Part shown: one piece after another, positions 8,578-17,142 of the stretch
Layout of the letters: every line of letters starts with the position of its first letter
How positions within the stretch are numbered: position 1 is the stretch's first letter
Source of the DNA: Flavobacterium agri
GTDB lineage: Bacteria > Bacteroidota > Bacteroidia > Flavobacteriales > Flavobacteriaceae
Direction: 5' to 3'
Length of the DNA: 64,000 bases
NCBI RefSeq assembly: GCF_013401995.1
Contig: NZ_JACBJI010000007.1
Location: forward strand, 62,864-126,863
Translations under genes and position numbers: made by a program
The notes under the pieces: generated by a model
Told to the model about the DNA's origin: nothing
Seen by the model: the letters and a program-made list of their open reading frames with translations, nothing else
Database searches by the model: none

Positions 8578-10842
8578 ATGAAAAAAATGACAATGGCCGC
8601 CGCCTTGCTCATCTCTATGGGTATTTGTGCGCAGCAACGGCCGTGGACCGACAAGTCCAAAACGATCGACCAGCGTGTCGATTTGTTGCTCAAGGAAATG
8701 ACGCTCGAGGAAAAAGTGGGTCAGATGAACCAGTACAACGGTTTCTGGAACGTCACCGGACCGGCACCAAAAGGCGGTAATGCCGAAAAGAAATACGACG
8801 ACCTCAAAAAAGGCCGCGTCGGATCGATGCTAAACGTAAGAGGCGTCAAAGAAGTGCGCGCCGTGCAGAAAATCGCTGTCGAGCAAAGCCGATTGGGCAT
8901 TCCGCTTATCATCGGGTTCGACGTGATCCACGGATACAAGACGCTGAGTCCGATACCATTGGCAGAATCGGCGAGTTGGGATCTGGAAGCCATCCGAAAA
9001 TCGGCTTCGGTCGCTGCCGATGAAGCGTCTGCCGCCGGAATCAACTGGACGTTCGCGCCAATGGTCGACATTTCACGAGACGCCCGATGGGGACGCGTGA
9101 TGGAAGGTGCAGGCGAAGACACCTATCTCGGTTCGAAAATCGCCGAAGCGCGCGTAAAAGGTTTTCAGGGCGATTTGTCCAAAAACAGCAACATCATCGC
9201 ATGCGCCAAGCACTTCGCGGCCTATGGTTTTGCAGAAGCCGGACGCGATTACAATACGGTCGACATCGGCAACAACACCTTGTATAATGTCGTATTGCCT
9301 CCTTTCAAAGCCGCGAGCGATGCCGGCGCGCGTACGTTTATGAACTCGTTCAACATCCTTAACGGCATGCCCGCAACAGGTAGTAAGTTCCTTCAGCGCG
9401 ACATCCTTAAAGGAAAATGGGGATTCAAAGGTTTCGTGGTTTCCGATTGGGGTTCGATTGGCGAAATGATCGACCACGGTTACGCCAATAACGGCTACGA
9501 CGCTGCAATGAAAGCCGTCAATGCGGGTTCGGATATGGACATGGAATCGAACGCTTACGTAGAAAATCTCGTCAAATTGGTTCAAGACAAAAAGGTAGAA
9601 GCTTCGGTTATAGACGATGCGGCAAAACGCATCCTTCGCGTGAAGTTCGAGCTCGGTCTTTTCGACGATCCGTATCGCTATTGCGACGAGAAACGCGAAA
9701 CCACGATCGGACAGAAAGCCAACCGCGACGCCGTTCTCGACATGGCGAAAAAATCGATCGTGCTGCTCAAGAACGACGGCAATCTGCTTCCGCTCAAGAA
9801 ATCGGGACAAAAAATCGCGCTTATCGGTGCTTTGGCCAACGACAAGAACAGTCCGCTAGGAAGCTGGAGAATCGCTGCCGACGATAATTCGGCCGTTTCG
9901 GTTTACGAAGGTCTCAAACAGTACAAAGGCAATTCGCTCGTGTATGAAAAAGGGGCCGATGTTTCTGTGGGCGCAACTTCGTTCACGACAGAAGTCAACA
10001 TAAACACTACAGACAAAAGCGGTTTCGAAGCCGCCAAAAATGTAGCAAAGTCGGCCGATGTGGTAATCATGGTACTTGGCGAAATCGGATTCCAGAGCGG
10101 AGAGGCGAGAAGCCGTACGAATCTTGACCTGCCTGGCGTGCAACAAGAATTGCTCGAGGAAATATTCAAAGTCAACAGAAATATAGTACTCGTGCTTAAC
10201 AATGGCCGTCCGTTGGTACTAGATTGGGCTAAGGCGAACATTCCGGCGATCGTGGAAGCGTGGCATTTGGGAACCGAAACCGGAAATGCCGTCGCTCAAG
10301 TGCTTTACGGCGATTACAATCCGTCAGGAAAATTGACGATGTCGTTCCCGAGAAACGTCGGGCAAGTTCCCATCTATTACAACCAATACAGCACCGGACG
10401 TGGCGGAAAGACCGAAACCGTGTTCTGGTCGCATTATTCCGATGTCGATAAAATGCCGCTTTTCCCGTTCGGCTTCGGCCTTAGCTATACCAAATTTGCG
10501 TATTCGAACCTCAAGATTGACAAGACTTCGTATAAAAAAGGAGAACCGATAAAAGTTTCGGTAGATGTCAAGAATACAGGCGATTTTGACGGAAAAGAAG
10601 TTGTGCAGCTTTACATACATGACGAAGTGGCGAGCTTGGCGCGTCCGGTGAAGGAGTTGAAGGGTTTTGAACTCGTTCCGCTCAAGAAAGGCGAGAGCAA
10701 AACGGTTTCATTCACGTTGACCGAAAAAGAGCTCGGATTCTTTGACAACGATGGTAATTTCCTTGTCGAAGCAGGCAGTTTCAAAATTTACGTCGGAACG
10801 AACTCCCAAGATGTACTCGAATCCAAATTCGAACTCCAATAA
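8578..10842 (+). CDS. Glycoside hydrolase family 3 beta-glucosidase (BglX-like), secreted
   Basis: 754 residues with signal peptide MKKMTMAAALLISMGICAQ. It has the full GH3 three-domain plan: (beta/alpha)8 barrel with FAPMVDISRDARWGR and KHFAAYG, nucleophile Asp290 in VVSDWGS, the alpha/beta sandwich with GEARSRTNLDLP, which carries the acid/base region, and a C-terminal fibronectin-III domain from about residue 640. Likely periplasmic, releasing terminal beta-linked glucose (or xylose) from oligosaccharides. Closely follows the CE2-like esterase and ends in a bidirectional terminator. Linkage specificity is not readable. Confidence 0.93.
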   Translation: MKKMTMAAALLISMGICAQQRPWTDKSKTIDQRVDLLLKEMTLEEKVGQMNQYNGFWNVTGPAPKGGNAEKKYDDLKKGRVGSMLNVRGVKEVRAVQKIAVEQSRLGIPLIIGFDVIHGYKTLSPIPLAESASWDLEAIRKSASVAADEASAAGINWTFAPMVDISRDARWGRVMEGAGEDTYLGSKIAEARVKGFQGDLSKNSNIIACAKHFAAYGFAEAGRDYNTVDIGNNTLYNVVLPPFKAASDAGARTFMNSFNILNGMPATGSKFLQRDILKGKWGFKGFVVSDWGSIGEMIDHGYANNGYDAAMKAVNAGSDMDMESNAYVENLVKLVQDKKVEASVIDDAAKRILRVKFELGLFDDPYRYCDEKRETTIGQKANRDAVLDMAKKSIVLLKNDGNLLPLKKSGQKIALIGALANDKNSPLGSWRIAADDNSAVSVYEGLKQYKGNSLVYEKGADVSVGATSFTTEVNINTTDKSGFEAAKNVAKSADVVIMVLGEIGFQSGEARSRTNLDLPGVQQELLEEIFKVNRNIVLVLNNGRPLVLDWAKANIPAIVEAWHLGTETGNAVAQVLYGDYNPSGKLTMSFPRNVGQVPIYYNQYSTGRGGKTETVFWSHYSDVDKMPLFPFGFGLSYTKFAYSNLKIDKTSYKKGEPIKVSVDVKNTGDFDGKEVVQLYIHDEVASLARPVKELKGFELVPLKKGESKTVSFTLTEKELGFFDNDGNFLVEAGSFKIYVGTNSQDVLESKFELQ

Positions 10843-10869
10843 AGAATAAAAAATAAAAGTAAAGAATAA

Positions 10870-10900
10870 AAAAAGCCCCGATTCAAGTCGGGGCTTTTTG
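10870..10900. terminator. Bidirectional terminator
   Basis: AAAGCCCCGA / TCGGGGCTTT stem with a six-base loop and A/T runs on both sides, between the GH3 gene (plus) and the lysine-rich protein gene (minus). Confidence 0.85.
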
Positions 10901-11347
10901 TTATTCGTGAACCGTTTCCTGGTCTTTTTCTTTTTTCTTCTTCTTTTTCTTGCCCGAGCGCAATTCTTCTTTCAACGCGTTGTATTTTTCGAGTTGACCC
11001 GGATCCAGAAGCGATTGGATTTCTTTGTCACTTTTTTCGGAAATCAGACGCGCCTCATCCATTTTCTCGGATTCCGGACGCGAATCCTGACGCAAGGCCG
11101 TAAGTTGCACCATCTGCTCTTTCAAAATGTTGCGGATGGCCGCTTCCTGTAAACCGTTCAATCCGACGTCGGCCGTGATTTTTTGCATGGTCGTATTGAG
11201 CTGTTCCTCTGGTGTAGGGCCTTTGTTCGAGCCTTGCATATCGTGTTGCTGATCAATGGCGTTGATTCCGGTACTGTTTCTTCGAATTTGAGCCGATGCC
11301 GAAACTACGCAAAAGAGACAGATCAACAGGGCGAAACGCATTTTCAT
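10901..11347 (-). CDS. Small secreted helical protein with lysine-rich tail, unknown function
   Basis: 148 residues (146 if the second Met is used). Signal peptide RFALLICLFCVVSASAQ, then a charged helical region with regularly spaced Gln/Glu/Leu (EEQLNTTMQKITADVGLN; LLDPGQLEKYNALKEEL), ending in SGKKKKKKKEKDQE. The LDPGQLEKYNAL segment recalls the helical repeats of Spy/CpxP-like or periplasmic LTXXQ proteins, but this is a loose resemblance. Monocistronic between a terminator and a minus-strand GH5 gene 60 bases upstream. Confidence 0.75.
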   Translation of the reverse strand: MKMRFALLICLFCVVSASAQIRRNSTGINAIDQQHDMQGSNKGPTPEEQLNTTMQKITADVGLNGLQEAAIRNILKEQMVQLTALRQDSRPESEKMDEARLISEKSDKEIQSLLDPGQLEKYNALKEELRSGKKKKKKKEKDQETVHE

Positions 11348-11407
11348 AAAACTGGATTTGTGGCGAAGGTAAATAAAAATTGATTTGTGCCGATAGACGT
11401 TAACATC

Positions 11408-12682
11408 TTAGTTGGCGAGTCGGGCGTTATAGTTTTTGATGATGTCCAGCAATTCCTTATCGGACGAGAAAACCGTGTTCAAGCCTTGTGGTTCCTGAGG
11501 TGGATCGGCCGTAAAAGGATCGCCCGAATTCCATTTGCCTTTTTCGTTTTTTGCAACTCCTTCGCCTCCGAATCCCCAAAAGTTGACACCTTTTAATAGC
11601 TCACCATTCTTTTTGCTTTTGGCGAGCCTTTCGAAAAACATCGTATAAAAGGCGTTGCGGCTGTCGGTGTTCGATTTCGGGTCGAGGCTTTCGTCTCGTC
11701 GCGGTAGCCCGAATTCCTCAACGACGATCGGTTTTTTGAGGCGCGTCGCCACGGCAATATGTTCTTCCATATACTTGCTGGCCTTTTCGATTGCAACAGG
11801 CAACGTGCCTTTTTCATCCTTATGATCGTACCATTGCCAGTTTTTTGGCCAGATGTGCATGGTCAGGTAATCGATTTTGGAATTGTTGTGCGTGCGTTCG
11901 AAAGTGTTGATGTCGGCATTCGATCCGGCGCTTCCTTCAGAACCCGTGCAAATCAGGTGGTTTTTGTCTAAACTTTCGATAAGGTCGACCGTTTTGTTGA
12001 GCCAATCGGTAAACGCGGCCTCGTTTTCGACCTTAAAAATACGAGGTTCATTGGCGACCTGCCAGGCCATAATCGCCGGATCTGAGGTGTATTTCTTTTT
12101 GGTGTAGGTGTTCGTTCGCGTCAAAACTTTGCGGATGTGTTGCTCCAACGCGGATTTGCAAGGCTCGCACGTATGGAATTGGGCCACGTAATCCATAAAG
12201 ACCTGCCACGTATTTTCGGGCCTGATGTTCGGATTCGGGATTTCGTCTTTTCCATTCCACTCCAGATATTGTGCCATACCGCCGCTCCATTCCCAATTGT
12301 TGGTCAGGTAGAGCACGGCTACCATATTGCGTTTTTCCATTTCAGATAGCAAATAGTCGAGCCCGTCGAAAGTTTCGGCATCGTATTGGCCTTGTTTGGG
12401 CTGCATGGCGTACGGAACGGTGTAATCGTATGTGCCGCCGTCGGCTCCGACCATGATTCTCAAATTGGTGATGCCGTTCGATTTCATCACGTCGAGTTCA
12501 CGTTTGAGGCGTTCGCGGTCACCATATTTTTTAGAAGCCAGCAACGCGCCATACCAATAATTGGCTCCGATGTACATATAGGGTTTTCCGTTTTTGACGA
12601 ATTGGGCGTTTTCGACAGTAACGAATTGTTTTTGGGCGCACAGTTGTGTGCAGATAAAGAACAGTAGAAGGTATTTTTTCAT
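11408..12682 (-). CDS. Glycoside hydrolase family 5, probable endo-beta-1,4-mannanase (GH5_7-like)
   Basis: 424 residues from the ATG at 12682, chosen because MKKYLLLFFICTQLCAQ is a signal peptide; the open frame extends 29 codons further. The mature protein starts FVTVENAQFVKNGKPYMYIG, typical of GH5_7 mannanases, with acid/base Glu212 in QVANEPR and nucleophile Glu323 in VVEEFG. It should cleave beta-mannan backbones in the periplasm or outside the cell. No SusCD pair is next to it; the lysine-rich protein lies 60 bases downstream on the same strand. Family call strong, mannan specificity likely but inferred. Confidence 0.87.
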   Translation of the reverse strand: MKKYLLLFFICTQLCAQKQFVTVENAQFVKNGKPYMYIGANYWYGALLASKKYGDRERLKRELDVMKSNGITNLRIMVGADGGTYDYTVPYAMQPKQGQYDAETFDGLDYLLSEMEKRNMVAVLYLTNNWEWSGGMAQYLEWNGKDEIPNPNIRPENTWQVFMDYVAQFHTCEPCKSALEQHIRKVLTRTNTYTKKKYTSDPAIMAWQVANEPRIFKVENEAAFTDWLNKTVDLIESLDKNHLICTGSEGSAGSNADINTFERTHNNSKIDYLTMHIWPKNWQWYDHKDEKGTLPVAIEKASKYMEEHIAVATRLKKPIVVEEFGLPRRDESLDPKSNTDSRNAFYTMFFERLAKSKKNGELLKGVNFWGFGGEGVAKNEKGKWNSGDPFTADPPQEPQGLNTVFSSDKELLDIIKNYNARLAN

Positions 12683-12910
12683 TAGTTGGATTGGTTTCCG
12701 TAAAAATAGGAAATCCGATTTGACAAGGCCGAATTTGGTAGTGTCGGTTCTTTGATTTAGTGATAGCATACAAGCCAGTAATTATTAGTTGATGAATCGT
12801 ATTAGCCAAAATTAAGTTAAAACAAAATATGTAAACTATTGAAAATCAGTATATATAAACAAAAACTGTTTCAACTACGGCCATTATCTATAATAATACA
12901 ATTAGATTAT

Positions 12911-12923
12911 CTAACGTTGTTAG
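12911..12923. promoter_or_regulatory. Operator CTAAC-GTT-GTTAG before a small secreted-peptide gene
   Basis: Same arms and spacing as the tetR operator at 7180, lying directly upstream of a -7 box. The simplest reading is a second target of the TetR-type repressor about 6 kb away. Confidence 0.6.
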
Positions 12924-12924
12924 G

Positions 12925-12932
12925 TAAATTTG
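12925..12932 (+). promoter_or_regulatory. -7 promoter box TAAATTTG
   Basis: Matches TAnnTTTG, 27 bases before the small ORF start and next to the operator. No good TTG is seen at -33. Confidence 0.5.
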
Positions 12933-12958
12933 TAACCATCAACTAACAACCATTACCC

Positions 12959-13156
12959 ATGAAATCAATCATAAAAATGCTAGGGCTTTCCATCGGATGT
13001 AGCTGTACGCAAATCCACGCACAACAAAACGTCCAAAAAGAATTGCAGAGCGATGACGCGCTGATCCTAACGACCGTCATATCGGACGAAAGCGTCACCG
13101 AAACGCCAAGTACGTTGTCCAGTCTTCAGGACATCGGCAAAATCTACGCTTTGTAA
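12959..13156 (+). CDS. Small secreted peptide, unknown function, probably TetR-controlled
   Basis: 65 residues: a signal peptide (MKSIIKMLGLSIGCSCTQIH, cut after HAQ) and about 43 mature residues, acidic and Ser/Thr-rich, ending SLQDIGKIYAL. It is a complete transcription unit: an operator identical in form to that of the efflux repressor, a TAAATTTG box, the ORF, and a terminator 12 bases after the stop. I recognise no family. Its control suggests a role in envelope or toxic-compound stress. It is not a fragment of a longer frame. Confidence 0.65.
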   Translation: MKSIIKMLGLSIGCSCTQIHAQQNVQKELQSDDALILTTVISDESVTETPSTLSSLQDIGKIYAL

Positions 13157-13167
13157 GGCTTTTTGGG

Positions 13168-13194
13168 ACCGGGGTTTTTGCTCCGGTTTTTTTA
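13168..13194 (+). terminator. Terminator of the small secreted-peptide gene
   Basis: Seven-base stem ACCGGGG / CTCCGGT with a TTTTTG loop, followed by seven T. Confidence 0.8.
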
Positions 13195-13269
13195 TGTCAC
13201 ACTTTGTCGCGCCTGATTATTAGGCTTTTCGTTAGGTCAACGTTAACTTTATGAAAAATTAATCGACCT

Positions 13270-14136
13270 ATGAAAACAACATTACTTTCGGCCTTACTGG
13301 CACTTTTTTCATTAACGCTGTTCGGTCAGGAGCCGATAATAGCAGGCGATACGATGTTATGTCCGAATGGCTTCGGAACCGCATACATCGTGACCGATCA
13401 AGCGTACGATTCTTACCAATGGCAATATCGCTTTGCGTTCACATCGGATCCTTTCCAGAACATTCCGAATGCGGACGATGCGACGTTCACCTATGATTAT
13501 TACAATTACAGCGTTACCGAAATCCGCGTGCAGGTCACTTTGGACGGCTCGACATACCAATCGAACGCTTTGTTGATAGACGGTTATGCGTTCCTGCCGA
13601 TTTTCACGATTCAGTCTTTCGACGAAAACGAAGTCACGATCGACCCGAACAACGGGACGCTTTTGCTTTGCCAAGGCGCATCCATCGAATTTTCGGTAGG
13701 CATGCCTTACACGACCAACATTCAATGGTACAACAACGGCAATCCGATTGACGGCGCGACCAACACGACGCTTATCGTGACCCAACCGGGTAATTATTAC
13801 GTGACGGCCTCGCCCGAAGTATGCCCCGACAGCGAAGATACGTCGCTGCCTACGGCCGTCGGAATGAACCCCGATTGCAACCTTTCTGTAGGAAATCCGG
13901 GTGCTGGAATGGCTTTCGGGTTTTATCCTAATCCCGTAAAATCAGAATTGCAGTTCCATTCCGATACGACTATTTCTCAAGTGGATGTATACGATATTAC
14001 GGGCAAGAAGCTGTTGCAGGCCAAACCGAATTCAAATACAGGCAAAATAGACATGGGCTCTCTGTCTTCGGGCGTTTACATCATGCAGATTACGTCCGAT
14101 ACGCAGCACAAGAACTTGAAATTCATCAAAGACTAA
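13270..14136 (+). CDS. T9SS-sorted secreted protein with Ig-like domain
   Basis: 288 residues. Signal peptide MKTTLLSALLALFSLTLFGQ. The middle (about 115-190) has the pattern LLLCQGASIEFSVG...IQWYNNGNPIDGATNTTL of an Ig-like/PKD-like domain common in flavobacterial surface proteins. The C-terminal 75 residues are a type A sorting domain: FGFYPNPVKSEL, VDVYDITGKKLL, SSGVYIMQI and a basic end KNLKFIKD. Type IX secretion would move it to the surface or medium. Partner or ligand unknown. It ends four bases before the convergent DUF4861 gene. Confidence 0.85.
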   Translation: MKTTLLSALLALFSLTLFGQEPIIAGDTMLCPNGFGTAYIVTDQAYDSYQWQYRFAFTSDPFQNIPNADDATFTYDYYNYSVTEIRVQVTLDGSTYQSNALLIDGYAFLPIFTIQSFDENEVTIDPNNGTLLLCQGASIEFSVGMPYTTNIQWYNNGNPIDGATNTTLIVTQPGNYYVTASPEVCPDSEDTSLPTAVGMNPDCNLSVGNPGAGMAFGFYPNPVKSELQFHSDTTISQVDVYDITGKKLLQAKPNSNTGKIDMGSLSSGVYIMQITSDTQHKNLKFIKD

Positions 14137-14139
14137 ACT

Positions 14140-15306
14140 TCATCTCAACACGACTATTGTTAAAGGACTGGCCAGACATCTGGCCTTTTCTTTTAGCATT
14201 TTGTCCCAATCTTCTACCGATTTTATCTGATCGCTTTTCGCCCACGCGAATCCTGCGAAATATTCGATTTTTTTGTTCGGGTCAAGTAGAATAAGGATGT
14301 GATCGGCATCAGGAATTCCTGATCGGATGACTTTCGATTCCGAAATAAGTTTTGGTTTCACGACGATTCCTTCACACAAAAGCGTCCCGTCTATGGTTTC
14401 GGCATATCGGAACCAACCGTGTTCGGGATGCGTTTCGACTTGTCCTTTGCCGTCGTGTAATGTGATTCCGACAGTATAATTGGGAATCGCCCGTCCTGAC
14501 CTATATGATACTTCGAATTTTGAGAAATTGCTGCCCAAATCGAGCGAAATCCGTTTGGTTTCCGAAATACCGAAGCGACCCCAAGGCGCGTATTCGAGTT
14601 CGAAAACCGTGCGCAAAGGTCCGGTTGCGATGGTTTTATAATCAATGAAATTTTTTGAAACCTCGAGCGAATCGTTTATCCATATACCCGATCCGCCTGT
14701 GCCGCGACTGCCGCCGACGTGATAAGGATCGTAACCTTCACCGCGGTCTTTGTGGTAAAAATTCCCGTCCGAAGCATAACCTGCATACCATTTGTCGATT
14801 ACCGGTTTTTCGGTGCGTTTGAGCCACACGTCGATGCCGCTCGAAAGCGTGCCGTTGGGCAATTTTTGCTCGACGCGTCTTTGGGCATCGGGTCCGTACG
14901 TGCGAAACGCGACTTTGTCGTTTTCCCAGGCGTAATCGTCTGTGCGTTCGGGGACGAATCTCGAGAACGTTTTGATTGCAGACGTCGGAACTGGCTGAGA
15001 AACGTCTGCAAAAAGGGTATATGTAGTCTTCGATTTGGCTTTGACATCGGCTTGAAAAAGCAATTCATCAGAAGCGCCGTCCGAATCGTTGTCGATCCAT
15101 TGCAGCACAAGATTTTGTTTGCCGTCTGAAATGCGGATGTCTTGTTGATTTTTATCCGAAAGGAATTTTGTCAACTCACTCGTCTTGATTCCGACGATTT
15201 CCTTTCGCTCGAAGTCCAGTTCGTTCCTGACCTCGACTTTAAGTCGTTGCTGACCAAAAGCGGTTATGAAACTTAACGACGTTAAAATCGATAACACGCT
15301 TTTCAT
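14140..15306 (-). CDS. DUF4861 family secreted protein in an uronic-acid glycan operon
   Basis: 388 residues with signal peptide MKSVLSILTSLSFITAFGQ. The mature part starts RLKVEVRNELDFERKEIVGI and contains LQWIDNDSDGASDELLFQAD, GEGYDPYHVGGSRGTGGSGI and the closing FAGFAWAKSDQIKSVEDWD, the layout of the DUF4861 family found beside glycoside hydrolases. The function is not known to me; a beta-sandwich glycan-active enzyme is plausible. Its ATG overlaps the stop of the GH2 gene by four bases, so the two are translationally coupled. Confidence 0.8.
   Translation of the reverse strand: MKSVLSILTSLSFITAFGQQRLKVEVRNELDFERKEIVGIKTSELTKFLSDKNQQDIRISDGKQNLVLQWIDNDSDGASDELLFQADVKAKSKTTYTLFADVSQPVPTSAIKTFSRFVPERTDDYAWENDKVAFRTYGPDAQRRVEQKLPNGTLSSGIDVWLKRTEKPVIDKWYAGYASDGNFYHKDRGEGYDPYHVGGSRGTGGSGIWINDSLEVSKNFIDYKTIATGPLRTVFELEYAPWGRFGISETKRISLDLGSNFSKFEVSYRSGRAIPNYTVGITLHDGKGQVETHPEHGWFRYAETIDGTLLCEGIVVKPKLISESKVIRSGIPDADHILILLDPNKKIEYFAGFAWAKSDQIKSVEDWDKMLKEKARCLASPLTIVVLR
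14170..14195 (+). terminator. Terminator of the T9SS protein gene, embedded in the convergent gene
   Basis: GGCCAGA (14170-14176) / TCTGGCC (14179-14185) followed by TTTTCTTTT. It serves the plus-strand gene ending at 14136 yet lies inside the last codons of the minus-strand DUF4861 gene. Confidence 0.65.
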
Positions 15307-17141
15307 TTGCCCGATGCTTTAAGTTTGCGATAGAATTCCTGCAATACGAAAAACGCCTTCTTTTTCTGTCCGTTGTCGGCGATAAGCCCTTTTCTGTTCC
15401 AAAGCTGCTGATATAAAGGATTGTTGCGTTTCGGACTTCGGAAATCGCACAAGATCCAAGGCGACAATCCGCTGAAATTATCGGGGAAACGCGAAAACAT
15501 ATCGATTTGCTCCTGATAGTACCATTCCTGGTATTCTTCACTGAAGCGCGTGAGCTTGTCCGCATGGAATCCGGCTTTGGCGTCGGCTCCGGTCTCGCTG
15601 ATGAAAAACGGTTTGTCGTACTTCACTTCCCACACGGCCGTTTCGCAATCGTTGGGCAAACCGACATACCAACCTAAATATTCATTGACCGAAATAATGT
15701 CGGTAAACGCGCCTAACGGATCGTCGATCACGTTCTTGTTGTCTTTGTGGTTCACTTCCAAAGCGGCCGAAACCAAGCGCGAATTGTCGAGAAGTTTGGT
15801 TTTTTTGGCCAATGTGCTCATAAAAACGGTGCGTTTTTCGCTCACAGGCGTCTCGTTCCCGACCGACCAAATCACGATAGATGCACGGTTGCGGTCGCGG
15901 TCTATCATTTCCTCAAGCTGTTTTTCGGCTTTTTTGAGCACTTCGGGATTCCCGAAATCGATTGTCCAGTACACGGGTATTTCAGACCAAACCAATAATC
16001 CCATCTCGTCGGCGAGGCGCGTCATGTTCTCGTTGTGCGGATAATGCGCCAAACGCACCATATTACAACCTAAATCCTTAGCCCAACCGAGCAGTTGTTT
16101 GGCGTCGTCAAGGCTGTGCGCGCGTCTTATTTGCTGCGCGATTTCTTCGTGTATCGAAATGCCGCGCATAAAGATCTGCTTGCCGTTGAGTACGATTTTC
16201 TTTCCGATGACCTCGATTTTCCTGAAACCGATTTTTTCGCTGATGCGCTGCTTTCCGTTGGTAAAAATCACCTCATACAGCTTCGGATTTTCGGGCGACC
16301 AAAGCGAAATATTAGGCGTTTTGAAAGAAAACGCGATGCTGTCGCCTTTGACTGGGAATTCTTTTTTGAGCTTCAATTCCGGGATTTCCACGACGATTTT
16401 GGAATCGGCAGACGTATCGAATTTTACGAATCCGCTCAGATCGAAGCTTTTCTTTTTGATCGAAGCCAAAATGTCCTGTTTCTGGTCGACGTGGATATCG
16501 TATTGCACGATCGGATTTTTAGGTACGATCACGAGTTTCACATCGCGTGTGATGCCGCCGTAATTCCACCAATCGGTGTTCAACGTCGGGATTTCGTCCG
16601 AATGCCGCTTGTTGTCGACCTTCACGACGAGAAAATTGCCTTTTTCCTGTAACAGATTCGTCGGAATTTTGAAGTTGAACGCCGTAAATCCGCCCTTGTG
16701 CGTTCCCAGTTTCTTTCCGTTGAGATACACATGAGCCTCGTAATTTACGCCCGCGAAATACAGATAAACTTGTTCATTGTCAGACAATTGAGGCTTTTCG
16801 AACTCGCGTTGGTACCAAACCGTACCTTCGTAATGCAGGAATTGCCTGTCCTGGGAATTCCAGTCGCCGGGCACGTTGAGGCTGTTTTCGTCTGTGTACG
16901 TATGTTCGATCAGGTCGGTCTTTGCCTTTTGTTCGTTGCGGTTCCAATAGGCCGAGCGATCGTCTTCCTTGCGTTCCTTGTAGCGGTAATCGTAAAATCC
17001 GGTTTCGTAAGTGTCGATGATGTAATGCCATTTTCCGTTAAGCGAAACGTTTTTGCGGCCGTCGGTATTCGTAAGCAATGCGTCTTGAGAAAGAACGGTC
17101 ATCGATACGAAAAGACTCAAAATAAGTGCGATCTGTTTCAT
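15303..17141 (-). CDS. Glycoside hydrolase family 2, probable beta-glucuronidase/galactosidase
   Basis: 612 residues with signal peptide MKQIALILSLFVSMTVLSQ. Domain order is GH2: N-terminal jelly-roll (about 20-210, with VPGDWNSQ and YFAGVNYEAHVYLNGKKLG), Ig-like middle (to about 300) and TIM barrel. The acid/base is Glu430 (WSVGNETP) and the nucleophile Glu516 (FFISETGAD). Length fits beta-glucuronidases rather than the 1000-residue LacZ type. It sits between GH88 (one base upstream) and DUF4861 (four-base overlap), so removal of a glucuronic or galactose unit from an acidic glycan is the likely job. Confidence 0.88.
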   Translation of the reverse strand: MKQIALILSLFVSMTVLSQDALLTNTDGRKNVSLNGKWHYIIDTYETGFYDYRYKERKEDDRSAYWNRNEQKAKTDLIEHTYTDENSLNVPGDWNSQDRQFLHYEGTVWYQREFEKPQLSDNEQVYLYFAGVNYEAHVYLNGKKLGTHKGGFTAFNFKIPTNLLQEKGNFLVVKVDNKRHSDEIPTLNTDWWNYGGITRDVKLVIVPKNPIVQYDIHVDQKQDILASIKKKSFDLSGFVKFDTSADSKIVVEIPELKLKKEFPVKGDSIAFSFKTPNISLWSPENPKLYEVIFTNGKQRISEKIGFRKIEVIGKKIVLNGKQIFMRGISIHEEIAQQIRRAHSLDDAKQLLGWAKDLGCNMVRLAHYPHNENMTRLADEMGLLVWSEIPVYWTIDFGNPEVLKKAEKQLEEMIDRDRNRASIVIWSVGNETPVSEKRTVFMSTLAKKTKLLDNSRLVSAALEVNHKDNKNVIDDPLGAFTDIISVNEYLGWYVGLPNDCETAVWEVKYDKPFFISETGADAKAGFHADKLTRFSEEYQEWYYQEQIDMFSRFPDNFSGLSPWILCDFRSPKRNNPLYQQLWNRKGLIADNGQKKKAFFVLQEFYRKLKASGK

Positions 17142-17142
17142 C

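Noticed and set aside
15273..15285. TTAAC-GAC-GTTAA, a further match to the TetR operator
   Set aside because: It lies inside the DUF4861 coding region, not at a promoter; one such chance match is expected in 64 kb.
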